Positions 23,768-36,513 of a DNA stretch of 64,000 nucleotides are shown here, in pieces (positions within the stretch are counted from its first letter, which is position 1; every line of letters begins with the position of its first letter). The position numbers and the translations under genes were made by a program. Below the pieces are notes generated by a model. The model saw nothing but the letters and a program-made list of their open reading frames with translations, ran no database searches and had not been told where the DNA came from. The DNA is from Medicago truncatula (lineage: Eukaryota > Streptophyta > Magnoliopsida > Fabales > Fabaceae). Where the stretch lies: the NCBI RefSeq assembly GCF_003473485.1, contig NC_053046.1:15076001-15140000 (forward strand). Direction: 5' to 3'.

Positions 23768-23780
23768 TGTGATATATTGA

Positions 23781-24639
23781 ACTTCACCTAAGAATAATTT
23801 CTCAAACCAGCAAGGATGCCAACTCATTCGGTGGTTTAATTTTTTTTTCTTTCTTCAGACACATCATTTTCCAAATATTAAACATTTTCTTATGAAAACA
23901 CATTTAAAGCATGTAGATCTCCATTATTTTAGGGAACTGTTTGCACGGGTCGGTCCTAAAATTATTGTAATCAATAAAAATTTGCCTTTTCATTTATTTA
24001 TATATTTTGTTGCAAAAGATTCGGTCATAGTCTTTTTTTTTTAATAGAATTAATCAAAGAAAATGAAAAAGAAATATATGTAAAAAATATTAAATGAAAA
24101 TAATAATTCTGGTGTCCATAACTGTTAAACAAACAATTTAGCTCAAATGGTTAATGAGCTTCACTAAATGATGTTTGTTCAGGCAATCTAAATTCGATTT
24201 ATTGGTGAAACAATACATTCACTTATTTTCGGTCAAATTTTAAATTATCAAAGTTCATTTTCTTTGAAAAACAAAGGGTTACACCAATAAAAGAAATAAA
24301 TGTTTGTCAGTTTGTCATTGTTTGGATGAAATTTTCCATAGGAACGATCTTAAGTCAAAAGCATCAAGAACACTTGTTTCATATATTCAACTTTCTCCGC
24401 CTTCTTGGAATAGGAATAAAATACTAGGTATCATTTTGTTTTGACTCATGTGTTGTATAGCTAGTTTTGGACCACATATATTCCTTTTTTTTTTTTTAAT
24501 ATTGTTTATTGTCCTTTTTAATAACCCTGCAATTTGTCATTAAAAAAAGGTTAAGACATACAAGCAAATTATTATTTAAGTAAAGCAAGCTATTAAAGTG
24601 AGAGTGAGAATAAACAAATTGGAGGAAAAAGAGAGAAAA
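23781..24639. other. Intergenic / promoter region of gene B
   Basis: AT-rich sequence with no gene or clear repeat. The last 60 bases contain the purine-rich leader (AATAAACAAATTGGAGGAAA) shared by transporter genes B, C and D. Confidence 0.5.
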
Positions 24640-27600
24640 ATGGTGACTGAAGGAGGTGTAACAGCAATAATGATCGTAACTCAGTTTGTGGAAGTGGGTG
24701 GTGATACTCTAATGAAATCAGCCACAAAAGATGGAATGAGTATTTTTATTTTCATTTTTTATTCAAACATTTTGGCCCTATGTTTCCTTCTACCATCCAC
24801 TCTCTTCCACCATAGGAAAAGATCTCCTCCTCCAATTTCAACGTCAATTTTCTGCAGAATGCTTCTTCTTAGTTGTCTCTTGTATGAACAAAATAAGCAT
24901 CAATTTATTTAACCTAGTATATAAGAAAATAAACATTTTTGTACATGTGGATTTGAAATAATTATGTGATAACTTTGATAATTTGATTAATCTTAAGCTA
25001 TATGTGCAGTACTGCAGTGCAGATTTTAATGAATACTGGAATTGGATATAGCTCTCCCACATTGGCATCTGCTATGGTTGACCTTGTCCCTGCTTTCACG
25101 TTCATACTTGCTGTAATTTCAAGGTTGGTTTTGTTCTTTTTGGATTTTCTGCATCACCATAAAGTGTATGTTTGGCTGCTAAAAAAATCGATTTTGTAAA
25201 TTTGAGTTTAGTTAAAGGTTATTTGACCTTAAACTTTAAGTTCAGAATTTTCCAAGGGTTAGATGTTGGATTAATTTTTTCTCTTTTGTATGAATTTAAA
25301 TTGTGGACCTCCAACTCTATTTCTTTCTCAAATCAATTGAGTTATCCAACTCTCCCCTAGTTTATTAAATAACTGATCCATATTATAAACTTGTTACGTT
25401 AATTATTCAATGATTGTTCAAATAAAAATTCTAATAATATATTGACATATGCTACCTTATGCCTTCGAGATACACATTAATAAATTCGTTATAGAAATAT
25501 ACGTATTAAAAGTTGTATATTTAAATTCTCAAAAATAAATATATTATGTTTTTTAATGTAAAGTAGTTCTTTAATATGTTTTCTTACAACACAAATTAGC
25601 AAGGCCCTTGAATATTAAGTGGGAAAAGGTACATTGCTGATTATCGGTTCCATTTATATATTTAAGTATAAATCTACTTTTTGAAAAGAAAAAAATAGAG
25701 TTGATGGAAAAAGTGTCTTTTGGATTGATTCAAAACTGAATGACCATGCAATTCAATAAATTGAATACTTTATTAGTTTAGCTCGTTTATTTTGAGTAAA
25801 ATATTTTATTTTTAGAAAAGTTAACTAGGGATCCCTAAAAAAAGTTAACTAGGGATATTCTCTCATAAACGTTCCTAGGAAAAATCCTTACATAACGTTT
25901 CCAAGGGATATTTTTTTAGGTAATAATTTCCAATGTCCAGTATTATGAGTGATTTATGTCCCTAAGTAATTCCTAGGAAGAATTTAATTAATACTCCCTC
26001 CGTCCCTATATATAAGATCCTTTTGCCAAAATCACGGGAATTAAGATAGTGGATATTTGTATTAAAATTGTTTATAATCACTATTGTTTTTACAATTTTA
26101 TCATTTAAGAAAGAATGTTAGTTTATGTTTTCAACATGTTATTTATTGTTGATTGAAGAAAAAGATGTATAATAAATAGGGGCATGTATGTAAAGAAATA
26201 ATTAATGTAGTTGGAAATAACAAAGGGGTCTTATAAAAAGGGACAAAAAAAATTCTCAAAAGAGTCTTATAATTAGGGACGGAGGGAGTATATTAGTGTA
26301 TAATTATTGGGTTTGTCTAACATGTGCAATATTGCATATGTTAAGGTAAGTAAAAGTAGTAATTTTTCATTGAAAACAAACAATTATTGATTAAAAGTTA
26401 CATATTTAATATAAAAAAACACAAGTTTCAAGTCAAAATTACTACTTTAAACTTCTTAACATGTGCAAATTTATACATGATAAAAAAATCAATAATTATT
26501 TTATACATGTATTTAATGATGTGTTTTCATATCAATTAATGAATGTCACAATGCATAATTGAATGCATCTGTAAAATAATCGTACAGTAGCAGAGTATAT
26601 TAACTAAATTCTTCCTCAAAAACATTGTGTTCTACTATAATCTTGATTGAACTTGGAATGAACTTCATGCATTAATGTTTAATGAATATAATTTTCATTA
26701 CTCTTCTTTAATCCTTAGTAATACAAGAAGAAAAAGCATAAATTGGAGTGAACAATATATTGTGCATTTTCAGGATGGAAGTTCTAAATATGAAAAAGCA
26801 TAGCAGCCAGGCAAAGATTATTGGTACATTGGTCTCCATTGTGGGGGCATTAACCGTGACATTATATAAAGGGATGCCATTGATTAATGGTGCCTTTCAA
26901 AATATAGAAATGGGAGCAACTGAAATTTACCTATTAGGGAAATCAGACTGGATAATTGGTGCTTTTCTTCTTGCAACTGCTAGCTTTCTCCTTTCAGTTT
27001 TATTTATTACCGAGGTAAACAAACCATGAATATATACGTAAATAAGGTTAAAAATTGCAATTGTTGTTGCGTTTCAAAGAAAACCACATGTAAACATGGC
27101 TTATGCGTCTTTTAATCGATCATTGAGACATCAAAACTTTGATATTGGACTTTAGATTGCGGTCTTGACCTTTTTATAACGATTGAGACGTTAATTTTTT
27201 ACTAAATACATCAATTTTATTTAACTCATAGTGCAACAATTTGGTAAAGTACATATATTTAATTTTCTTTTTCGACCTAAACGCAGACTTGGACTATCAA
27301 GGCTTATCCTGAAGAACTACTAGTAACATCTATTTGTATTAGCTTGGTGGTAATACAATCAGGCATTGTAGCTCTTATTGTTGAGGGAAATTCAAATGCT
27401 TGGATACTTAAACCTAACAAGGAGTTGGTAGCAGTGTGTTTTTCAGTAAGTACATATAAACTTGTTAGGAAATTTAGAAACATATTAAAAATGAAGTATT
27501 AAATGAATGCATTATAACTTTTTTTTGCAACAAATGCATTATATCTTAAAAATCTGCATTTTTCAATTGTAACTTAATTGTTGGTGTATAAGTTTTATAA

Positions 27601-28029
27601 TTATAAGATGTGGTGGTTCATTTATAGGCAATATTTGTGGTATCATTGAGGAGTGTTGTAAACAAATGGGCATTTCGTAAAAAAGGACCAATATATGTAG
27701 CTATGTTCAACCCTTTAAGAGTGGTCATTGCACTTGGCATGGGGATATTATTTTTGGGAAACAATCTTTATCTTGGAAGGTAAATAAATACATTTAAAGA
27801 ACACAATTTTTTGGAAAATAATTTAAATGATGTATTGATCCAAGACTAACCATTGTTTTTAATTTTTTGTCTTGCATTTTGGTACAGCATGATTGGAGCT
27901 TCTATCATAGTCATTGGATTTTATGCTGTGATGTGGGCACAAGCTCAAGAGGAGCACACAACAAGTGAAAATGATTTTCTCCCATCTTCTTCAACACCTT
28001 TGTTGTCAACCAAAAACATTGACCACTAG
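24640..28029 (+). CDS. WAT1-related / UMAMIT (EamA) transporter, gene B
   Basis: Six exons: 24640-24881, 25010-25123, 26774-27014, 27287-27445, 27628-27779, 27888-28029 (stop TAG), 349 residues, same phases as gene A. Family marks: VEVGGDTLMKSATKDGMSIFIFIFYSN (helices 1-2), SSPTLASAMVDLVPAFTFIL, SSQAKIIGTLVSIVGA, YPEELLVTSIC, KKGPIYVAMFNP and a Ser/Thr-rich cytosolic tail. Exon 1 ends CTCTT|GTATGA, a weaker donor than the CAG|GTATGT of gene A, and exon 3 ends in Thr-Glu where its sisters have Val-Gln. An in-frame ATG at 24598 would add 14 residues; 24640 was chosen by alignment with A, C and D. Intron 2 contains a Stowaway MITE. The substrate is unknown; the family carries amino acids or auxin. 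Confidence 0.92.
25994..26288. mobile_element. Stowaway MITE in intron 2 of gene B
   Basis: 295 bp, ends CTCCCTCCGTCCCTATA / GGGACGGAGGGAG, flanked by TA on both sides. These are the classic Stowaway termini and target site. Confidence 0.9.
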
Positions 28030-28223
28030 GACACTCTGCTTTTGTACTATTGTAGGGTCTATTGATTGCATAATCTTTTTTTAGCCTCGTGAAAATATGT
28101 AATCCTAACTGGAGTTCCCGTGGAAATGGCTATTGCTCATAGTATTTGGTGCATGCGGTTAACACAACTACTAATTTATGGATCGATTTATGCATCTATC
28201 GCCGTGGCTAACCTCTTCGCATG

Positions 28224-29381
28224 TGTAACGCCCTAGTCGTTATTTTATTTATTTATGATTTATTTAGAGTCTTTTATATGATTTTAAATAATTATTGTTG
28301 ATTATGTGGTGTGTTATATTTTATTATATGGTTTATTTTAATATTAATTAGAATAAGTGGGAATTATTATTATTTTGGAGGTTGGGGATTTAATTAGAAA
28401 TTAATAGAATTAAGGGGGAGTTAAATGAAATAAAGGGGAGTTAAGTATTGGGAGTTAGGAAAAGAAATAGCCAGAAAGCAGTTTCACGTACAACAAACAA
28501 GTTTTGGGAGAAAAAGGGAGGAAGAGTCAAGTAGAGCCAAGTGAACCAGATTTTTGTACAATTGTTCATCTGAATTAAGGTAAGGGTGAGGTTTACTTCA
28601 GTAGTGTAGATGTTTAATTCTGATTTTGGTTTAACAGGTTTATGGTAGGAATTGGGGATTTTGGGTTTAAGTTGAATTCTTGGGTTTTTGGGTGAATTGA
28701 GTGTAGGAATCACTGGTTTGATGTTAGAAATAGGTTCTGAGTGCATACAGCATTTCATTTCATATCTGTAAACTGATTTGGGGAGTGAAATTGAGGAAAT
28801 TGGGATTTTTGGAAAAAACCTGCATTCTGCCCGTACTGACATTCATCGCTCGCCCCGCGAGTAGCCTTGTCTCGCCTCGCGAGTGAACAACCTCATGGCT
28901 CGCCTCGCGAGCAGAACCACTCGCCATGGCGAGTTAGAGAGTGAGAGATCATGATTTTCAGATTGTTGTTATAAGGTATAATTTGGTTAGTTTTGAGTAC
29001 CTGAATGATTTTAGAGAGGACTGGGACAATTTTTAGATTAAAAAGATGAATGGGGAGCTTAAAAATGAAGATTTAGTGAGAAAAATGTCAAAACTCCCGA
29101 GAGCATCATTTTTCTCGTTCGCCTCGTACTCGCCACGGCGAGTAACCCATTCCTTGAGTTCGCCATAGCGAGTAGATGTACTCGCGAGGCGAGTTGCCCA
29201 GTATCTGAGCTGTTTGTTCTTTAATTGAATAATGTTGAATGATCTTGATGTCTGAGCATGATTATGATCAATCGTGTACTTTCTGGAATTGTTGGATTAA
29301 CTATGATGATTTGTGATGATTGTGATGTATGTTTATATTTAATTAAATCATACATGTTGTTAAATGGTGGGATTGTAAGTC

Positions 29382-29427
<46 letters not shown>

Positions 29428-30264
29428 TTTTTGAGTTGTATGTAGATATACACAAGTGGAGTCCATTGCATAAGCATTTAAAGCGGGAGGGCTCAGGCCC
29501 TGGAACGCCTTGTCGTTCAAAGCGGGAGGGCTCATGCCCTGGAACACCTTGTTGTTCAAATTGGTGAGGGCTTATGCCCTGGTGAATGCTTTAACCATTC
29601 AAAATTCGGTGAGGGTTTCTGCCCTATAAATTGATACCACATGCATGTGCATAGTCGCATTGTTGAGGAGTCTAGCGGTGTTGTCATGTAGTTGCATGAG
29701 TCGTTGTTGTTGGTTGAAAATTACCATTTCCTGTTGATGTTGCTAATTATGAAATATATATGTACATTGAATGATTATTATTATGTTAGGGTGTTAGATT
29801 CAATTGATGAATTTTATATCTATTATTATTGTTGTGAATCTCACCCCTTCTGCTTGGAAATGTTGCCCTTCCTATGGGTAACTTGCAGGTGATCCTGAGT
29901 AGTAGGTGGTGGCTCAAGTGTCTAGGGCTCTGATACGTAACGGGATGGGACTTAGTTGTTATAGTTTTCATTCCTTATGTATCAAATTTTGGGAACATGT
30001 TGTAGAGCCTTTTATTGTTATTTGAAACAATTAATGATGAATATTATGTTGGGACCTTTGTGCCAGGATTTATTGTTGGATGTTGATGTTTAATGTTTGA
30101 AGAATATTCCGCTGCAAATTATTGATGTTTTATGAAGGATGTGTATTCAATAGTTTTATATTATATTTAAGAAATTTTGAAAAGTAGTGTGACATGCCCG
30201 TTTCGGTATTAAACTCTGATGTTATATTTATTATTTAATTGTTTTGGGATAACGGGGTGTTACG
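28224..30264 (+). mobile_element. Solo LTR, 2.04 kb, 5-bp target duplication GCATG
   Basis: Begins TGTAACGCCCTAG and ends GGGGTGTTACG (last base changed from the expected A). It is flanked by GCATG at 28219-28223 and 30265-30269. It interrupts the minus-strand LINE reverse transcriptase between SKV and KRLATAID. Inside are TCGCCTCGCGAG-type words, a (TA)n tract and short tandem repeats with GGGAGGGCTCA-GCCCTGGAAC (about 29481-29600). Most likely a Ty3/gypsy LTR left after LTR-LTR recombination. Confidence 0.82.
29386..29424 (+). repeat. (TA)n microsatellite within solo LTR
   Basis: About 19-20 perfect TA units. Confidence 0.95.
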
Positions 30265-30459
30265 GCATGAACCTTAGAGAGAAATTTGTATAAACACCCA
30301 AGCAAGGATATTGGTCTAAAGTCCTTTAATTCCAATGGAGAATTGATCTTGGGAATTAATGCAACAAAATATGCCAACAAACTCCTCGGGACCACTTCAT
30401 TAGCATGAAATTGGTCGAACATAATTCGAATTCATGCTTCAACAAGCACCAAAACTCCT

Positions 30460-31675
30460 GACAGGGACTAAAAGAAAGGAAAGTCCCTTCTCTCTCTAAA
30501 TATCGTTTCTCTCCCTTCTCACTAAGAAAGCTTCGCAAACCACCATCGTCTCCGCCCTTTACCACCCAAAAATACAAAATCAACTATTAAGATGTAGATC
30601 CTTGTTCTCGGTGAAGCGATTGACCCTGTTTGCTTTGCGTCACCACCTTCAAACCCGGATGGGTCTCTTCATGAAGGGTTTTCTCCTTTTTGGCGCCTTC
30701 ACAAGTGGCTTCTAGGTGCGGTCTTGTTGGTCTGCTGGATCTCTTGTTGGGTGGTCACTGTTTCGGTTCTCGTTGGATAGTGGTGCACCACCGTTTGGTG
30801 GTTCTGTTCTGGTCCGATCCTATTGTTTTCCCTCTTGGGATCCAATGGTTTTCAAGCCCATCTTGCATCCTCCGTGTCGGTAAGCGGTTAGGGGTTGTTT
30901 TTTGGTTAGCTCCTCGAGGAATTCCGGTGTTGTTTTCGACGGCTCTGGTCTCTTCGTGCTTGCTTTTACAGCTGGTCGCCTTGGCCACTCCTGTGTTTGT
31001 TTTTTGTTTTTTGTTTTTCTTTGGTTTTTGGAAGATCAAGAAGAGTGTGGTTTTATTCCGACTTAAGTGACTTTGTTTGATAATCCTTTATCTGATTTTT
31101 ATTGGATTTAGAATTTGTTTCTAAAGTTATGTTCATCAGTACGTGGATTCGTTGGATGCATCCATCGATCTGGATTCAACAAGTCTTTATGTTCGTATGA
31201 TGTTTCTCGAAAAGGCTAGGTGCGTAGGGGCTCCATGTTGACGGTAGTTGTCGTTTGTCGTGCATCAAGAACTGTATCTGTCGTGGTTGCTTCATGCGTC
31301 GTCGATGGACTATGTTGAAGTTCCATTGTTTGTTCATCCCTCGATCTGGACAACAATGGATTGGTTTGGCCTGAAAGGGTGTTTATGATATCCTGTTTAG
31401 GGAGTTGTTGGAACTTGAATCGTTTCTGTGTTGGCAGCCGATTCATACGCCTATCTAGATGCTCTCAACACTAGCTCTACGTTTTTTTTTTAATTTCGGT
31501 TTCGCTTCCACACGTGAGGGCGCTGGATTGTTCGTGGGAGTTGGTATTTTGAGTTTTGTTTTAGTTTTTTACCATATAGGGTATTTTCTTGGTGATTTAC
31601 TGGGTCAGGTTCATGCCCCCCAGTCCTGTACTTTCTTTTTATTTTAATCTTATTTCTATCCTGCCTAAAAAAAGT
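30460..31675 (+). mobile_element. Nested non-LTR retroposon with 12-bp target duplication
   Basis: 1216-bp plus-strand insert in the minus-strand LINE. Direct repeats ACCAAAACTCCT at 30448-30459 and 31676-31687; the insert ends GCCTAAAAAAAGT, an A-tail. It is T/G-rich toward the 3' end, with no recognisable reverse transcriptase, so probably a LINE with a large internal deletion or a long SINE-like passenger. Removing it would rejoin EFWCLLKHE to the rest of the host LINE reading region. Confidence 0.75.
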
Positions 31676-33101
31676 ACCAAAACTCCTTAATAAAAGCAAA
31701 ATTAAAACCACCCGGAGCCGAACTTTTATCTCCATCACACTCCTTCACAACCTCATCAATCTCCCGTAAATCAAAGGACCTCACCAAAACCACATTTTTC
31801 TCCTCCGACAATCTCTCAAAAGGAACTCCATCTAACTTTGGCCTCTCCCACTCACTTGATGATGTATGCCTTGTGAAAAGTTCACCACCTCACACCTTAG
31901 CTCCAACGGAGATTACACCCACCCCTCACCCACCTTTAAAGCCTTAATTGCATTCGTAGCATTTCTCCCCTTCACACATTTATGAAAAAACTTCGGATTT
32001 GGGTCACCACCCTCCTTCAACCATTTAAACCTTGACCTTTGGACCCTCATCGTATCTCTCACCTTCAAAAGTCTCCAAAGCTCTTAGAATTTAGCCTTTC
32101 GGGTTTGCACGCACAAGTCGACCAACAAACATTCTTCCCCTTTATTATCTAAATCCACTATCTCCTCCACCAACCTCCGAACTTCCTCTTCTAATTCTCC
32201 TTACTCGTCTTTGTGCCACCCTTTGATCCCCACCTTAAGGCCTTGCAATTTTTCCTTTAACACATAACCCATCCAACCTTCCACTCTATGCTCCCTCCAA
32301 AACCCTTCCACCACACCTTTAAAACTTTTATTATTTAATCAATGATTGTTAAATCTAAACGGTTTTGGACCCCAATCCCACCCTCCTTCCTTGAGAATCA
32401 AGGGACAATGGTCGGAAACATTCCTCGGAAGTGTCCAAAGAGACACCCCCCCCCCCCCACACCAGCTCTCACTCCTCGATACCAACACTATATCAATCCT
32501 ATTCATCGAAACATCATTCGGATGATACCAAGTAAACCTCCTCCCGAGAAATCTAAGATCCTCCAAATCCGCCTCCCTCAAGAATTGATCAAAATGATTA
32601 ATTTCAATCGCTTGAGATGTCGTCGGATCCATATTCACCACCCTTCTCTCCTTACCATGACACACCACATTAAAATCCCCTAAAATGCACCACGAGGCCT
32701 CCCCTATCTCCCTGCGAAACTCCAATAACTTCCCCCACAACCTCTTCTTCGCCTCCATATAACATTTAGAATAAACATTTATGATGACACATCTATATTT
32801 TAGAACCCTCCACTCCATACACACACACACACATAAAGCCTTCTCCCACCACCTTAAAAAAAACATTTGAAAAATACTTCCTCCACAATGAAAAAAAAAA
32901 CCCGCTATTAACTTCGGAAGGAAGAAAATCCCAATCACAATCATTGCTTCTCCAAATATTCTTACAAAAGCTATTTGAGATCTCCACCATCTTCGTTTCT
33001 TGAATCATCAAGAATTCTATATTATTTTGTCTAACCAACTCCTTCTAATTATTCCGCTTCAATCTCCCCCCACAACCCTCTAACATTAAAGGTCGTAATG
33101 A

Positions 33102-34440
33102 TCATTGATCATTACGTCTTTTCCCCCTTCCCACTCTGTTTTCCACATCCACCTCTTCCATCTTCAATAATCTTCCCATAACCGGGTCATCAGAAACCGA
33201 ATATAACAAACATGCTTCTTTTTGTCTAAGCAACATTTTATTGCCCGCTAATTCTTTCAATGTCGTACAAACTTCACCCTCCATCTGCGTTTTCGGCACA
33301 ACCTCATACTCCTCAATTATTAATTGAATTCTTGAAGAGAGATTAGCTGGACCTCCATTAGTTTGACCCTCTGGAGATACACTTGTGGACGAAATATTGT
33401 CTCTATACATCCCTTTTTTGGAGGATCTACTTGAGTTAATCGAACCTTGTTTTACCCCTCTCTTTCCTTGCCTTGCCATTTCCGCCATTTGTAAAAATTT
33501 TGGAGTTCCTAGAGGATTAAAATTATTCCTCCATTGTTTGCATTTGTACCTTTGTTTCCAAAATTGCTTCAAAAGCACCTGATCGTCCAGAATTTTTCCA
33601 AGAGATTCGTTGAAATCTGATGCCTCCCAGTCCTCTAGAACCGCCCCTACTGAAGTTTTTCCTACTTGCACCCCTTGCTCTGTAAAATGTTTGGAAGCCT
33701 TTAGAGAACAATAACATTAAGGCCCAACACACCACCCTTCCCCAAAACCGCACCCGACCCAATAACATGATCCATAATACTGACTCAGCCCTGCTCTGCT
33801 GGCCTGCAAATACACACAAACTTGCCCGGAATTCGAAACCCGAGGAACATCTCCGTCAAGAGCTCTAGTTTGGACCGTTAGATCCAAAACCGTATCTAGG
33901 CCCTGGTCCACCTCTAAAAGCTGGTGAGGAGACTCCTGTGGGCCCTCTCCTGCCACTTGTCCTCCTGTCACCAAACCTGATGGATAGGGACAAGACTTAA
34001 CTTTTCCCACTTCTGCACTCACATGTTGCTTTTCTACTTCTCTCCCCTCCACGCGTTGTTGCCCCATTCTTTGATCAGAAACAACTTTCCCCAATACAGT
34101 GAACTTTCTCAATAAACCTAGTAAATTCTGACCACTTCCTTCCTTTTGTCTCTCCCTTACCTCCATAGACCTGCCATCACACATTCCAACCTTTTCCCCT
34201 AGCCATACTACCTCCCCCTTCTTCGTTAGGAAAAGTAATCGACCCCTTCTCCCAGCACCGCCCCCATCACTCTACCTTCTATCATCTCTTCACCTTCGGT
34301 CGCCCCTCCTCCACAACCTACAAAGTATAGTTAGCTCCAACCACCACTGTCCTCAACTGTTCATCAATAAACCCCATTATGGTCATTGAAACCTGAATAT
34401 ATTCTCGCCACATCCAAACGTCAAGTGATGACAGGTCAGC
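33102..34440 (-). pseudogene. LINE ORF1-type region upstream of ORF2 (minus strand)
   Basis: Open stretches on the minus strand (34184-33717 and 33671-33102) directly precede ORF2 and end with VGRGKRRNDQ just at the ORF2 start. Charged, low-complexity composition and position fit the C-terminal half of a plant LINE ORF1. No zinc knuckle is visible, so the N-terminal domain is decayed or missing. Confidence 0.5.
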
Positions 34441-35010
34441 TTACGTTTTGTAATGTTTTCTATATTTGAGTCTGTAATTCTAGTTTTCCCAAAACATAGA
34501 TTTTTTTTTTGGGGGGGGTTGAAGTAATTAACGAAAAAAAAATCATACAAATCAGCAAATCAAGAAGATCCAAAGATTTGTGAAGACTTTGGGAAGACAG
34601 AGAAGGAAGATTCAGGAGACTTTACAGTATGGAGGAATTATGTTCCCAAGTTCCGAGACAAGTTATTTGAAGATGAAGACCTAAAACGACGGTAAATCAG
34701 AGAAAGTGGGCCAAGGAAGCAACTCCTTGCGCCTTGGGCATGGCAAAAAGCTGTCATGCGTCTAGAATTTCTCACTATGAATACTAGCCTTTCCTCATTT
34801 AGAATTTCTCGTTCAAAACTGTGGCAGTTCAAGAGGAATGCAACTTTGGAGCTTCGGGAGAGTTTCAATCATCTCCTTGATTTTCTAGGATATGTTTTTT
34901 ATCTTTAGTAATTTGTTTTTAGTTACCATGTGTAACTAATTCTTTAATTTAATTTAATGAAATTCTTAAATAATAAAATTCTTAAAAAGTGCTCTTAGGA
35001 CATTCGTTAA
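34441..35010. other. Intergenic, no gene seen
   Basis: Mixed-composition sequence between the LINE 5' end and the duplicated transporter leader. It contains a run of T followed by G. A 76-codon minus frame at 34638-34868 has no recognisable similarity and is not proposed as a gene. Confidence 0.5.
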
Positions 35011-35270
35011 AAAAACCATTTTTTTATTATTTTAAATAGACAAAATGATAAATAACCATTACACTTCACACATATAAATAGGTGGACCGAAATTCTAACC
35101 CTGTCGCATTGTCCTATCTATCAATTATAACTTTTCTTTTAATGAGGCTAGAGTTGAGGACAAGGAAAGCCGGATATTATTGAAGTAAGAAGTGAGAACA
35201 AACAAATTGGAGAAAAAATAGATAGAGACAAAAAAAAAATGGTGAGCAAAGGAGCAAGTGTAGCCACAAG
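35011..35270 (+). pseudogene. Truncated leader plus exon-1 start of a transporter gene (C')
   Basis: Carries the same leader as gene C, including a decayed SINE (about 35041-35165), the AAGCCGGATATTATTGAAGT and AACAAACAAATTGGAG words, then ATG at 35239 and codons for MVSKGASVAT. Homology to exon 1 stops after 32 coding bases at 35270, where a Helitron-like terminus begins. No further exon belongs to it. Confidence 0.65.
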
Positions 35271-35310
35271 TAGTGTGAGACTGCCGTGCACGGATTAATT
35301 TTTGTAAATT
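35271..35310 (-). mobile_element. Helitron-like 3' terminus after truncated exon 1 (C')
   Basis: On the minus strand: palindrome CCGTGCACGG, then 14 bases ending in CTA plus C. The same terminus at 42391 ends CTAG followed by T. This matches a Helitron 3' end whose body would run to the right. The 5' end was not found. Confidence 0.4.
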
Positions 35311-36289
35311 AAATACATTTTAGATTTTAAATTATGTAAAATTATACAAATAATACAAAATTAAAAATCACGAAAATTTATGATAACATTTAATCATTAC
35401 AGTAAATTTAAGTTTAAGTTTCATTATCTTCAACATACCAACTACTTTCATCGAGTTTTTCCGACTCTTTGTCCTAGATTTTTTCGATAGCATTATCTCA
35501 ACCAAATCGTATTTTATATGGCTGCCTAATATTGGATTTCATTGATATGTTCCTTTTATCAATACTCATTTTTCCCTAAAGAAAAAAATAAATACTCAAT
35601 TTTATTAGACCGATACAATTCTATTGTCATTTTTGTTCTATTTACAACATAATTATACACAGAAATAGGATAGAAGATTTTATAGCTACAAATAGAATCA
35701 TGTTACAGAAAATATATTTTTCTAATCTTTTTTTTTTTAGAGAATATTTTTCTCATCCTTGTGGAGCACTTGTTGAGATGCCTTGTACATTTCCTAAAAA
35801 AAAGAGATGCCTTGTACATGGAACATTATAAAGTATTGATATTTTATATTATTCTTTTGATATTTTATAAAAGTACTTATCATCTTAATTAATATTAATT
35901 ACTTAGATGCGCCGGGATTTTTGACCGGATAAGACAACCAAACAATAGGAGGAAAGCAATATTTTATTTTTTATGGTTTAAGGTGCGTTTGTTTCAAGTT
36001 ATATTTATAGATTTTTGAAAATAAAATGATATAAATATATATGTCTATGTTTGTTATAAATTTATTAAATTTTATTCTCAGGCATAAAATGTTTCTGGGA
36101 TAGAAAAAATTCCCAAAGAACAGGTGGGAATAAAATTCCTATAAAGATAAAAATAAATTCATGTGTAACTATCTATTATAACTATTTTTAAGATTCACGA
36201 AAATATTATAATATTAATCAAACATCTTTTTTTAAATATGTTGCAATAAAATTTTCAAGAAACGTTATTATAAGAAATAAATTTGATAA

Positions 36290-36430
36290 ACTTAAAACAA
36301 TCACCCTTAGATAGATGAAATGATAAATAACTATTGAACTTCAGACATACAAATAGATTGGTTGGGATGATAACCCTGACCGCATTGTCCAACTTAACGA
36401 TTTCGATATTTTTATTAGCGAGACTACAGT
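36290..36430 (-). mobile_element. Decayed tRNA-derived SINE in the leader of gene C
   Basis: On the minus strand it aligns along its length with the well-preserved SINE at 44165-44304, from the A-box region (TAGTCTCGCTAA for TAGCTCAACTAG) through GTTGGACAATG to the tail TTTCATCTATCTA. Equivalent copies lie in the leaders of C' (35041-35165), D' (42060-42185) and D (43385-43520), but not A, B or E. Confidence 0.5.
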
Positions 36431-36513
36431 TGTGACAAGGAAAGCCAGGTATTATTAAAGTAAGAAGTGTGAACAAGCAAATTGGAGAAAAAAATCAGAG
36501 AGACAAAAGAAAA

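Larger units (their letters stand above)
28085..33105 (-). pseudogene. LINE ORF2 (endonuclease and reverse transcriptase), broken and nested
   Basis: Minus-strand ORF2 of an L1-type LINE. It opens near 33105 with MIITTFNVRGLW, followed by the APE-type endonuclease: QETK near 32990, LGDFNVV, a hydrophobic core with RRFTWYHPN and RIDIVLVS, and SDHCPLIL ending about 32390. The linker and reverse-transcriptase start follow (EFWCLLKHE, then SLLAYFVALIPKINSPLELK, FRPISLLGCLYKFLSKV to about 30270). A 1216-bp retroposon (30460-31675) and a 2041-bp solo LTR (28224-30264) split the frame; beyond the LTR the peptide KRLATAID continues the same domain. The catalytic aspartate region and the RNase H/zinc-binding end are missing, so the element is 3' truncated. 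Several frameshifts and stops; not functional. Confidence 0.75.

Noticed and set aside
34638-34868. 76-codon minus-strand frame between the LINE and transporter C'
   Set aside because: No recognisable domain, no splice partners and ordinary length for chance in this composition.
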